From: Polytrichum commune | Taxonomy: Eukaryota > Streptophyta > Polytrichopsida > Polytrichales > Polytrichaceae | Reading direction: 5' to 3' | NCBI GenBank assembly: GCA_950295325.1 | Contig: OX485808.1 | Coordinates: 36,791,180-36,855,179, forward strand | Length of the DNA: 64,000 bases | In this document: in pieces, positions 1 to 9,420 of the stretch | How positions within the stretch are numbered: the first letter of the stretch is position 1 | Layout of the letters: the number at the start of each line of letters is the position of its first letter | Program-made: the position numbers and the translations under genes | Notes under the pieces: generated by a model | What the model was told of the DNA's origin: nothing | Databases searched by the model: none | What the model saw: the letters and a program-made list of their open reading frames with translations, nothing else

Positions 1-2294
1 TTAAACACATTATTCTTCATGGCAACCAATTTCGGTTCGGTGCAATTAGGGTGATTCTCGCACCCAATTAATCGGGGGCGAGCTATATACGATCGAGCTC
101 CAATACGAGTCATAACTCATCACATTGTGACAATGGGGCAAGTCAAGGAAGCATTTCATGGCGGTTTGGGTGTTGTTGGTGGCCGCATGTGTGGTGATGA
201 AGAAGTGCTTTACTAACTTAATGGCAACGCCTCCACCTACGTCTTGGGAATCCACATGGCTGCTTTAACTTATATAGGCACAATTACTGTTTGGCGATAA
301 AGTGGTCCGTTCAAGGTTCAAGAAGTCCAAATTTGACATAAGCAAAGGCTAAATTTGGGCTCCCACACCCCTCACAGTCTCACTTGACGAGATGGAAATG
401 AGGCATACATGGCATGACCCTACTCGTGCATGAAGTATCGTTTTTTCACCTTCGCCATCCCATGCGGCCTTCCCGTGGAGGTCCATTACACTCAACAACA
501 ACAAACTTTGAATTCAAATTTTGACTCCCATACATACTCCAATGCACATCTCGAACGACCAATCGTCTCGTTCGGAGTAGAGGCGCCTATTCCCAATCAC
601 GACCCCGTCGGGAATTTATAGGGCGTTGTAATTTTGATTTTGGTCGGGGCTGGTTTCGGTAAGTTGTATCTTGTGGGTGGTTGAAATGAGGCTCCTGAGT
701 TCATGGTTTCCAAGGTTGGTTTTCATGTAGGCTGCTTCGCCCATCATGTTTTAGTGGAAACGTAGATGCCACCATGTGGAATCTACATTTCCAGTAGAAT
801 AGAGTGGACGAATGGCCTACATGGAAACCAACCCTAAGACTCCAACTCTAGTTATGGTATCACCATGGCATCAACAGTGCCATGACATGTGTCCCCGGTT
901 TTGAGTGCTAAAGTGAGGAGGAATTCGTGTCAAGGTGAGCGGGTATGGCAAACTCTAGACATTGGTAATGTGGTCGGGCCAACTTTCAGCTTATAACCTT
1001 CATAGTGATTTCAATTTAAAGAATAAAATTACCAATTTTTCGTAATCCTCTTGATTTCTATCTTCCTACATGGGAATAAGTTGCACTGCCTTATACTTCT
1101 CCAGGTTTGAAGCATAATCTCTTAGGTGATCGGTTATGGGCACCTCTACTCTATCCTTAGGTCACACAATGTATTGATAGTCATATTGGTGTGGGTCACC
1201 ATTTGGAGTTACATTTACTAAGTATATAGATTTTTTTACCCAAATGAGACAAAATAGATACATGAATATTGTATTTGGTGTCACCAATTTTATATGTCTT
1301 GCTCAATACTACTTGTAAAATGCATGTGTAGCATGCACGTCAAGAGACATGAATTAATTGTATTAATATTTGATATTCTTGATTTAAATTTTTAAAGTGT
1401 TGTTACAACATGTAACCCTAATTGGTAACCCACACGAAATGGAAATTTTAGTGTACTTACTAGCAGACAAACCCCATTGCACAATTATTTTGTGATTGAA
1501 ACAATAATTCTTTAATTGCACGTGAGTTGTGCTATGGACCACATATGTCCGTCTAGGCAAGACTATGGACACTCTTGAATCATGAAATGGGCAAGAGGCT
1601 AAGAGGGCCGATGCAATCACCATGCCACCACATCATTAAATTTTTGAAGTAATAAAATACTCAAACAAAACACACGACGATAAACTCCATTCAATTCCTA
1701 CAACTTACAAGGGGCCATCCAAACCATACCCATCACAAATCGGCCCTAACGAAGAGGGGGCTCAACAAGGGGGGCGTGATTATGGTGTCTAGTGTTATCG
1801 ACCCAATATTACCTTTGGATCCAAAATTTTGCTCTCAACCAATAACATCTCTCAGTCTTAAACTTGGAATTCAATTCGGTCTTGGACCCTATTGTAAAAA
1901 CCCACCTTTAGAATGTGACATTCAAATTCCATAAACCACATAATAAGGAGTGCTTACATGGTTTGGAATTCATGTAAACCCATCCATCATGGATGAAGGG
2001 GCTGTAGTAAAAACAAACCTCCCCCCTCCCTCCCCTCCAAACAAGGTTGAGGGCCGAGTCAATCCATCCAAACTTTGTTACACTAATATGGGAGATTTGA
2101 TACCATTTTCGGAGTCAATCATCGAAAATACTTGTTTACAAGCGATGAAGTAATTTACTAAGTTGTCACCTACGCCACGGATGAGTTTAAGTAGACACCA
2201 CGAATCCCTAGCCGTGCTTTCCGGAGCCACATAAACCGTGTCCATGAAACCCATGCCTAATTCGTAGAAGGGACTTTGGTTCTAGCTTAGGTTC
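1..2294. other. Intergenic DNA, no gene recognised
   Basis: Only short open frames without recognisable domains occur here. The stretch 2160-2260 (a 'gatgagttta' motif followed by an arginine-codon-poor, AT/GC mixed tract) resembles 21110-21190 by eye, which suggests an old dispersed repeat on both sides of the transposon block. I see no promoter, RNA gene or intact element. Confidence 0.5.
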
Positions 2295-2297
2295 TTA

Positions 2298-2318
2298 GAG
2301 CATCCCCACTAGCCCGGG
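2298..2318 (+). repeat. Left terminal inverted repeat of the Harbinger element
   Basis: It begins GAGCATCCCC directly after TTA and pairs with 7370-7390. The same terminus with TTA flanks bounds the 417-bp element at 56171-56587. Confidence 0.85.
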
Positions 2319-2464
2319 CACCACCCCGGGCATAATGGCCTCGGTGGCAGCCCCGGCACAGTGAGGGTTTGCCGTAAATATTAACAGTGCCCACCAGCCC
2401 CGGTACCGGACCGTCTTCGAGGCCGGCCCCCGCCCTCAATTACCCCCTTGCCCGGGTTCGCGAG

Positions 2465-2534
2465 CCCTGCCCGATGCCCTGCCCGATGCCCTGCCCGATT
2501 CCCTACCCGATATCCCGCCCGTTTCTCTGCCCGT
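2465..2534. repeat. GC-rich minisatellite near the Harbinger left end
   Basis: Head-to-tail copies of a roughly 12-bp unit (CCTGCCCGATGC and variants) lie within the 5' part of the element. No coding function is apparent. Confidence 0.7.
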
Positions 2535-3203
2535 GAATAAAATAAAACACCTCGTTAATTTGAGCATTTATCTTGTATCTAATTAATATATGGACCACAA
2601 TATAGAGATATCATGATTGTAGACATCCAATACAAAAAAAAAACTCCACCCCCTATAGGTTTTGTGTTAAATCATCTTTGATGAAATGGTCTACATTAAT
2701 TCGGAATCAAGTAAAGGAAAATTAGTAACATCTGGAGTAATGTTTGGGTCGTCATATTAATCACTATATTCGTTAATTTGGGATTTTTTTGGCATTTTGA
2801 GACAATTGCAAACATAAGAACGTGGATAAAATGGCACACATATTTCCCACAAAATCCAAAAACGCCTCGTGGTCTTGAACTTGACATTTTCTTGGCGACC
2901 CTAAACCAAGCGTTTATGGATACAAAATGATTTAGAATAATTGACTATAGGGGGCCTTGCGCACCCATGCCTTGACCACCCATCATTTGAATACTTAGAT
3001 TCCATCAAATCCCTAATAAGGAATCACTCGCATTATTCAATCATTATTTGAGGTTCGATTTATCGTGTATAAGTTAGGCCTACCCATTTTCATTTTCCGT
3101 CATTGAGTTCTGTTTCCATTCCCAAACGTTTATGGCCTTTGAGTGTTTTTTTTCCTTTCCTCGTGTTTGAATTATGTTTTAGGGTTCTATGCAATTTGTT
3201 AGA

Positions 3204-4341
3204 ATGTCTGATCAGTGGAGGGCTTATAACCAAAGTATTAGAAACAACCTAGAAGATGATGAGGAAGAAGAATACATGATGAACCAAATAGTGTACCAAA
3301 ATTAGTTAGACTCCTCGGATGAGGAACCATTTCAAAGGGGTGGTAGCCGACCAGGTAGACAGCCTAACAAAGATAGACTTGCGTTGTTTCATGCTGAATT
3401 GTTGTACAACGACTACTTCTCCCCAACCCCCGTATTTGATGCAGCCTCATTTCGTGAGGTGTATAGGATGCGAAAGTGTCTTTTTTTGCGTTTGCACGAT
3501 GTTGTGTGTTCAGTTGACGACTATTTTGAGCAAAAATAGTGTTTTGAACAAGAGTATTTACGTCAACCCACTCATAATGATATTGTGACCCAAATGACCG
3601 TTAACCAAGATAGGGGGTGGCCCGGTATGTTTGGTAGTATTGACTGCATGCATTGGAAATGGAAACTATGTCTTGTAAGTTGTTGCCTTGCAGTGGTCAT
3701 ATCAAGACAAGAACAAAAATAGGTCCATCATATTGGAGGCTGTGTGTGATTACAGGTTGTGGATTTGGCATGCATTCTTTGGCATTCCTGGGGGGAATAA
3801 TGACCTTAATATTCTCGATAGGAGCCCTCTCGTACGGAATCTACTGACTGGCCATGCAAATGGAGTGGGATTTTGGGTTAATGGAAACTGGTATGATAAA
3901 TACTACTTGCTTGCTGATGGGATTTATCCTAAATGGAGTTGTTTCGTGCAAAGTCTACAAGATCTAGAAGACCAAAAAGAGAGCAACTTCTCTGCTTGTC
4001 AGGAATCCGCCTGAAAAGATGTGGAAAGGTGTTTCGGTGTATTGCAATCAAGGTGGTCTATGATTGCACATCCTTGCAGATTGTGGAACACATCCGATAT
4101 GGCTGATGTCATGTACGCATGTATCATTATGCATAACATGATCATTGAGGACGAAGATGACGAAGATCTTCCGGAACTGCACGCTCCAAGCACATCTCAG
4201 ACTACATTGAGACAGGGCTTCACTTTCAACGACCTTCAAGTTGGCACTTCCAACTTGCAAGACTCGGAAACTTATTACGCTTTGCGCGACGATTTGGTTC
4301 AACATTTGTGGAATGAAAAGGTTTCAATTGCCAATAGGTAG
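3204..4341 (+). pseudogene. PIF/Harbinger transposase (Plant_tran/HARBI1 type), broken
   Basis: The family catalyses cut-and-paste transposition with a DDE nuclease. Reading from ATG 3204 gives an acidic start, then RPGRQPNKDR and a YNDYFSPTPVF segment typical of the family. After 3540 come GSIDCMHWKWK (first catalytic Asp), LWIWHAFFG, NDLNILDRSPL and, after 4015, KDVERCFGVLQSRW with the catalytic Glu and MYACIIMHNMI. Lesions: TAG at about 3303 and at 3537-3539; loss of the roughly 60-80 residues that normally separate YFEQ from EEYLR; a frame change near 3670-3690; and TGA at 4012-4014 between QESA and KDVER, where relatives have Arg (CGA to TGA). The carboxyl end has an acidic DEDDEDLPEL tail. 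Family assignment is strong; the deletion size is from memory of family length. Confidence 0.85.
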
Positions 4342-4985
4342 TACAGAATATTGTTTGGTTTTAGGTGCACCCACATATTATAGTTTAATTCCTTACACTA
4401 CAAAGAGTTATATTGGTCACATATTGTACACGATTACCTATACCACATACATGTTTGATGTTTGTGATTTCCAATAAATACCTTGCGAGAGGGTTAATTA
4501 GTAATGTCAATATTTTGGTTGACATACTTATATTATTGCTTATACCCTTAAACATATTGATAAGCAAATTATTATACACATTGTCAAAACACATTCATAA
4601 ACACATCATAAAACACATCATAAAACACAAATCGATAGACCCAACATTTGGGTTGCGTGGCGTTTAGCGGTTTCCAATCAAAAACAAATACAGTGCTCTC
4701 GCTCTTACTGATGTCCAGTGAGAATCTTGAACACTAATTCCCAAAATTTGAAATGAACAAGGTGATTATATGTTTCTCCACTTTTCTGTTGCTGACATAT
4801 AGTGTATTTAGGTAGGACAACCCAAACATTAGACCATGTTGTTGTGGTCCATATATGAATTTGAGACAATAGAAAGTCTCAAATTAACGAATATAGTGAT
4901 AACATCTTACACATTGTCAAAAACATTAATAAACACATCCTTAAACATATTTTTGCGCATATTTTTTAACTCATCTCCTTAAAAA
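4342..4985. other. Harbinger interior between transposase and satellite
   Basis: AT-rich DNA with short CACATCATAAAA-like repeats (about 4590-4640) and a related stretch near 4910-4945. No gene is seen; short open frames here are chance. Confidence 0.5.
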
Positions 4986-4989
4986 CATC

Positions 4990-5310
4990 GATAAGCAAAT
5001 TGTTAATCGCTTTGTTAATTAAAATTTTAATTATTTTGTTAATCAACTTGTTGATGACATTTTTAATCATTTTGTTAATCAAATTGTTAATATCATTGTT
5101 AATCACCCATGTTAATGAAAGCCTTAATTATATTGTTAATCAAAATGATAATGTCATTGTTAATTATATTGTTAATGTCATTGTTAATGTCATTGTTAAT
5201 GTCATTGTTAATGTCATTGTTAATGTCATTGTTAATTATATTGTTAATGTCATTGTTAATCAAATTGTTAATATCTGTGTTAATCATTTTGTTAATATCA
5301 CATCAGATCA
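4990..5310. repeat. 12-bp tandem repeat (GTTAATGTCATT)
   Basis: A minisatellite of GTTAATGTCATT and close variants, most regular at 5150-5270. The 12-bp period keeps several frames open on both strands, giving false proteins of alternating Val-Asn-Val-Ile or Ile-Asn-Asn-Asp. It lies inside the Harbinger element between its two genes. Confidence 0.9.
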
Positions 5311-5439
5311 GATCAAAACCAGCTTAATATCAGATCACAAATCATATCGGGCATGTTTAGGTTTAGCATCATGATCATCGGGCATGGGCAACCATCAGGT
5401 GGTTGAGAGCTGGGTCACTTCGCAGCTTTTGGGTTGAGA

Positions 5440-5580
5440 GCTTAAGCAGATTTGGGTTGAGAGCTTGAGCTTAATTTGGGTTGAGAGCTTAAGAAGATTT
5501 GGGTTGAGAGCTTAAGCAGATTTTGGGTTGAGAGCTTAAGCAGATTTGGGTTGAGAGCTTTTAGATTGTGTGAGGTTTAG
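5440..5580. repeat. ~22-bp tandem repeat (GGGTTGAGAGCTTAAGCAGA)
   Basis: Six or so head-to-tail copies of TTGGGTTGAGAGCTTAAGCA with small indels lie just beyond the 3' end of the Myb-like gene, inside the Harbinger element. Looser GTTGAGAG copies start near 5400. Confidence 0.85.
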
Positions 5581-5775
5581 GATTAATGCAGGTTGAGAGG
5601 GTTAAGCTGAGTTTATGTGAGGGTTTATGTGAGGGTTTAGGGTTCAGCATAATGGACACAAGCATTCAAATGATACACAAAAATATAAGGATTTCAATGT
5701 GGACACATGAACATGCTGCAATAGAAGAAACTGATTTACATACTCAAGAGAGCTAAACCCTGAAATTTTTTATTC

Positions 5776-7404
5776 CTACGCCCCTAAACCCTGCAGCCAT
5801 GTGGATTGAGGTGTGAATGAATTGTGAGAAGAGGGTGTATGGACTTGTTGAGAGGATTGCAGCCTATTAGCATAATCTTCGCGAATTCCAGAGGTCCAAA
5901 ACTGGACATGAGCAGCATGTATATCATGAGGGTCTATTGAGAGGCGGCGACATTGTGATGGGGGAGGGGTAACTTGGAATTCACTAACTTGTGAATCCAG
6001 GTTGATGGTGGTGTCTTCCTCGCGGTCCGAAGTTGATTGGCCGAAGTCATTCCCAAATGAATTGAGATCAGCTACCCTCCTCCTGTCCCCAAACAAGTCA
6101 GATGAATCCTCCTCGCAGTCTAGCTCGGCACAATCATCATCATCAGCATCCTCGTTCAAATCCCTAAACCCTAACCCTTGGTGATGTGTTTGTGTTGTTG
6201 CAGGTGCATCCCTAAACACTAACCCTTGGCCATGTGTTGGTGCAGGTGCAGGTGAGCTCGAAGGCGTCTGCACACACGAAGGAGTCACATTGCTGGGGGA
6301 GGAGCAGACTCCAACCCGAGGAGGAGCAGGGACGTTGGAGGTAGCAACCTCGGCAGCTTGCTCGGCAGCAACCTGGGCCTTGAGCTTTGCAAGCTCTTGG
6401 GTCCTGCGGAGGTGGAGCCACTGCCTAGCAAGGTCACAGGTAATCAACTTATCCTCTAGTGTAAACAAACTAAATGTATTTTGCTGGGCAATTTGCTCAG
6501 CTTTCTTCAATGTAGCAGCAGCAAAGTCAATTGTAGCTTTTGCATTAGCACGCAAAGCTTGCTCCTTCCCCTTACTGTGTAGGTGATCAGCCTTTGAGGA
6601 CTTAGCACCTTGTGGCCGAATCTGTGCAGGTGGCGATTCGGTGGAGAGGGCCTCCCCATTTGGGGAGAGCAGATCGCGACGATCCACTGGCAACGCGTTC
6701 GGAGAAGGCAGATCGAACCCTCCAGCCTTCCGCTTGCCCATGAAAATTGTAGCAAATCTAGGATAACTCTTTAACAACAACCAACAATATTTAAGAACAA
6801 ATGCCTTCCCACACTTTTGTTTGTACAAGTTCATTGCATCTAATACAATGTCATCCTCTGTTTTCCCACTCTCATCAAGATCTTTGACTGACAAATAGCA
6901 ACCAGTGAACTTGGCCACAGATGCTTTGATGTCACTCCATTTTGTCTCTAGAGACCTAGCAGGACGATCTGCTCCTCCCTCAGGTTTGTGTCTTGCATAG
7001 TGCACCGCAACACTGGTCCAAAATGCCGCATTCTTCTGCCCTATCCCTCTCCTGGAGTCTGTGGAAGTGTGCATGAAACTTCTGCAACACTGTTCTTCCT
7101 CCTCCGGGCAGAAGTTCCTGCCCTTCTTGGTCCTCCCACCCGTTGCAGCTACATCCCCCCCTTCCTGACATGGTAGAATAAGTCCAAAGAAAGGAAACTT
7201 GGGCGATGGCGTTGGCGGGGAGGGCTCGGTACCCGAGGCGAAAATACCCAGAGCACTCCTCTCAAATGCCCGGCCCGGGACCCTTTTTGTCGATACCGGA
7301 GACTGGTGGACGTTGAGACTTGGCGGCCCCGGCAGCGAGTTTTCAGGAGTGCCGTTCAACTGCCGTATACCCAGGCTGGTGGGGACGCTCTTAGGGGGGA
7401 GCAA
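5776..7404 (-). CDS. Myb/SANT-like DNA-binding protein of the Harbinger element
   Basis: This is the accessory protein that plant Harbinger transposases use to bind element ends and enter the nucleus. The 542-codon frame has a Pro-rich lead, then GRNFCPEEEEQCCRSFMHTS (Myb/SANT-like helices), FWTSVAVHY, LETKWSDIKASVAKFTGCY and KAFVLKYCWLLLKSYPRF, the pattern of NAM-associated/Myb-like transposon proteins. The second half has long Ala/Lys/Gln-rich helices, a Pro/Ser linker and an acidic tract (DADDDDCAELDCEEDSSDL). The apparent start at 7404 lies 14 bases outside the element terminus (7390), so the true start or a 5' intron is unresolved; TCTACCATGTCAG near 7175 could be a splice acceptor. The frame is uninterrupted, unlike the transposase. 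Confidence 0.7.
   Translation of the reverse strand: MLPPKSVPTSLGIRQLNGTPENSLPGPPSLNVHQSPVSTKRVPGRAFERSALGIFASGTEPSPPTPSPKFPFFGLILPCQEGGDVAATGGRTKKGRNFCPEEEEQCCRSFMHTSTDSRRGIGQKNAAFWTSVAVHYARHKPEGGADRPARSLETKWSDIKASVAKFTGCYLSVKDLDESGKTEDDIVLDAMNLYKQKCGKAFVLKYCWLLLKSYPRFATIFMGKRKAGGFDLPSPNALPVDRRDLLSPNGEALSTESPPAQIRPQGAKSSKADHLHSKGKEQALRANAKATIDFAAATLKKAEQIAQQNTFSLFTLEDKLITCDLARQWLHLRRTQELAKLKAQVAAEQAAEVATSNVPAPPRVGVCSSPSNVTPSCVQTPSSSPAPAPTHGQGLVFRDAPATTQTHHQGLGFRDLNEDADDDDCAELDCEEDSSDLFGDRRRVADLNSFGNDFGQSTSDREEDTTINLDSQVSEFQVTPPPSQCRRLSIDPHDIHAAHVQFWTSGIREDYANRLQSSQQVHTPSSHNSFTPQSTWLQGLGA
7370..7390 (-). repeat. Right terminal inverted repeat of the Harbinger element
   Basis: It ends GGGGACGCTC followed by TTA, and is the complement of the left end with three transitions in 21 bp. 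Confidence 0.85.
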
Positions 7405-7412
7405 GGAAGGGA

Positions 7413-7440
7413 AGTAAGTAAAGTAAAGTAAAGTAAAGTG
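7413..7440. repeat. AAAGT microsatellite
   Basis: Five or so copies of AAAGT lie between the right Harbinger end and the MULE insertion site. Confidence 0.85.
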
Positions 7441-7542
7441 AAATCGGGAGGGAGGGAGGTTCGATTATCTGGATGATAGAAGGTGGGCCTCGAAGCGGCC
7501 CAAATTTAGGTTAGATCACCTACGGCTCGGGAGGCAATAACA

Positions 7543-7552
7543 CTACCAAGAG
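7543..7552 (+). repeat. MULE target-site duplication, left
   Basis: CTACCAAGAG here is repeated exactly at 20730-20739, immediately outside the two terminal repeats. Mutator-family insertions usually duplicate 8-11 bp. Confidence 0.93.
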
Positions 7553-7588
7553 GGAGGACGCTAAACACCCCCCCACGAACTTCTAGGG
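7553..7588 (+). repeat. MULE left terminal inverted repeat
   Basis: 36 bp identical to the complement of 20694-20729, starting GGAGGACGCT and including a run of seven C. Identity ends after CTAGGG, though a shared GCTGCCCG follows some 25 bp further in on both sides. Confidence 0.93.
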
Positions 7589-7744
7589 GGCACCTGGAAG
7601 GAAATTCCAGTGCTGCCCGTCGCGGGGGGTACCGGTCGAACCGGTCGTCACGGACGGACGTTGCGGACCCCGGTATACCGTACTAGTTCTGTATGTGGTA
7701 CTCGTACGTACTCACATGAGTATCGGTAGGACGTATGCATACTA

Positions 7745-8395
7745 GCAGAACATGTAAGGGATATGTTTAGAAGAACAAGAGGATATACTTTAGCAGAACT
7801 GCAGGGGGTATTTTTGCAGAACTCCAAGGGGTAAGTTAGCAGAACTGCAGGGGGTATTTTTGCAGAACTCCAAGGGGTAAGTTAGCAGAACTGCAGGGGG
7901 TATTATTGCAGAACTCCAAGGGGTATTTTTGCAGAACTACAAGGGGTAATTTAGCAAAACTGCAGGGGGCATGGTAGCAGAACTGCAAGGGGTATATTTG
8001 CAGAACTCCAAGGGGTAATTTAGCAAAACTGCAGGGGGCATGGTAGCAGAACTGCAGGGGGTATATTTGCAGAACTCCAAGGGGTAATTTAGCAAAACTG
8101 CAGGGGGCATGGTAGCAGAACTCCAAGGTGTATTTGAGCAGATGTGCAGGGGGTATATTTGCAGAACTCCAAGGGGTAATTTAGCAAAACTGCAGGGGGC
8201 ATGGTAGCAGAACTCCAAGGTGTATTTGAGCAGAACTGCAGGGGGGTATTTTTGCAGAACTCCAAGGGGTAATTTAGCAAAACTGCAGGGGGCATGGTAG
8301 CAGAAATGCAGGGGGTATTTTTGCAGAACTCCAGGGGGTATTTGAGCAGAACTCCAGGGGGTATTTTGGCAGAACTTTAATGAGAATTTTAATTT
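7745..8395. repeat. Left subterminal minisatellite, GCAGAACT-based
   Basis: About 25 alternating units of roughly 21-23 bp of the type GCAGAACTCCAAGGGGTAT, GCAAAACTGCAGGGGGCAT and GTTAGCAGAACTGCAGGGGG. A higher-order repeat of about 70 bp is visible at 7960-8290. The array leaves long open frames on the - strand (Cys-Pro-Leu-Gln-Phe-Cys type) that are repeat artefacts. It lies 160 bp inside the MULE left end. Confidence 0.9.
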
Positions 8396-8409
8396 AGCAT
8401 ATCCATTTC

Positions 8410-8670
8410 TCCACCTCCAGTTCTGCACAACAATATCTAGACAGGCAGTTCTTCTGAGCCAGTTCTAACTAGTCAGATCTTCTTAGCTAGTTCAACACAG
8501 ATCCTTCTAATTAGTCAGTTATGGTAATCTAGTTCTGCACAGACCCTTCTAACTAGTCAGTTCTGCGTAGCCAGTTCTCCACATACCCTTATAACTAGTC
8601 AGTTCTGCTAACCTAGTACTGCACATACCCTTATAACTAGTCAGTTCTGCTAAGCTAGTTCTACGCATGG
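8410..8670. repeat. Second left subterminal array (GTTCTGC and ACTAGTCAG)
   Basis: Imperfect units of about 40-55 bp combine CAGTTCTGC, TAACTAGTCAG and CACATACCCTTAT. GTTCTGC is the complement of the GCAGAAC core of the preceding array, so the motif changes orientation between arrays. Confidence 0.75.
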
Positions 8671-9420
8671 TGGATCCAACTATCATTACGATTTGATTGC
8701 ATTTGAGTGAAGCGACCTTTAGGGTTCCTGTCTACGTCGTGGAGATGTCGTCAAGAGCTTTAATCGCTTGCAGCAGGTTCATTTACGCATATTTTCATTC
8801 CTAGGTGTGTGAGGCGAGGATTCGATTAGGGTTTGAGCAATTGTTGAATGCATGGTGTGCGAATGCGCGCGGTTTCGAAGCGCTTTGAGTGTGTTTCGTA
8901 GAGGTGTAAGTGTGAATCGAAGAGTTTTGAGTGGCATTTGAGTGGCAATTGAGTTTTGAGTGGCACTTGAGTGTGGACGCAGTAAATGCTTTAAGCAGTT
9001 ACAACTGTTTCCACGCGGTTTGTTTAGGGCCGTCTTCAGAGATTCTTGAAGCAATTTTAGGGTCTGGCTGCAGCAGGTTTTCGTTCTTGCATTGTGTTTT
9101 TGTTGGGTTGAGGCCGTTTTTTGTAGTTGCATTGTGGTGGCGAAGATACACTGCGTAGAAACTGTTAGGGTTTGCAGTATAGTGTTTAGTGCGGATGATT
9201 GTTGTATAGCATCGTAGTGGTTCCATTGCATTGTACAATTTAACACACCATAAATGCGCTTGCATTGAATTCACACACTCATTGAGTAGGGTTTATTGAG
9301 TGCATTCTCAGTTTTGAGTGTAGTTTTTAGTGTGCTTTTGAGTGTACTTTTGAGTGGAGTTCTGAGTGTAGTTTTGAGTGTTTTTTGGGTACAATTCCTG
9401 CGTAATACCTCCACAAATAA
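8671..9420 (+). promoter_or_regulatory. Upstream region of the MULE Ulp1 gene
   Basis: The 750 bp before the ATG at 9421 lack a convincing coding frame. Two clusters of GAGTTTTGAGTGGC-like units (about 8880-8985 and 9290-9390) are present, the latter ending 30 bp before the ATG. The region presumably holds promoter and 5' leader; no clear TATA box can be assigned. Confidence 0.4.

Larger units (their letters stand above)
2298..7390. mobile_element. PIF/Harbinger DNA transposon, two-gene, ~5.1 kb
   Basis: Both ends carry matching terminal inverted repeats of about 21 bp: GAGCATCCCCACTAGCC at 2298 and its near complement ending GGGGACGCTC at 7390, with 18 of 21 positions matching and all differences being transitions. 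Each end is flanked by TTA (2295-2297 and 7391-7393), the 3-bp target duplication typical of PIF/Harbinger. Inside are a decayed Plant_tran-type transposase on + (3204-4341) and a Myb/SANT-like protein on - (5776-7404), the usual gene pair of autonomous plant Harbinger elements. The interior also holds two minisatellites. The transposase is broken, so this copy cannot move unaided; the open Myb-like frame could still act for relatives. Confidence 0.85.

Noticed and set aside
5000-5374. Hydrophobic 124-codon frame that looks like a membrane protein
   Set aside because: It is the 12-bp satellite; a similar frame exists in other phases and on the opposite strand.
7836-8428. Minus-strand Cys/Leu/Pro-rich frames of up to 163 codons
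   Set aside because: Direct translation of the subterminal minisatellite, with no sign of coding constraint.
7745-8670. Possible CRISPR-like array
   Set aside because: Spacers are themselves repeated, units vary, and the context is a plant transposon end.
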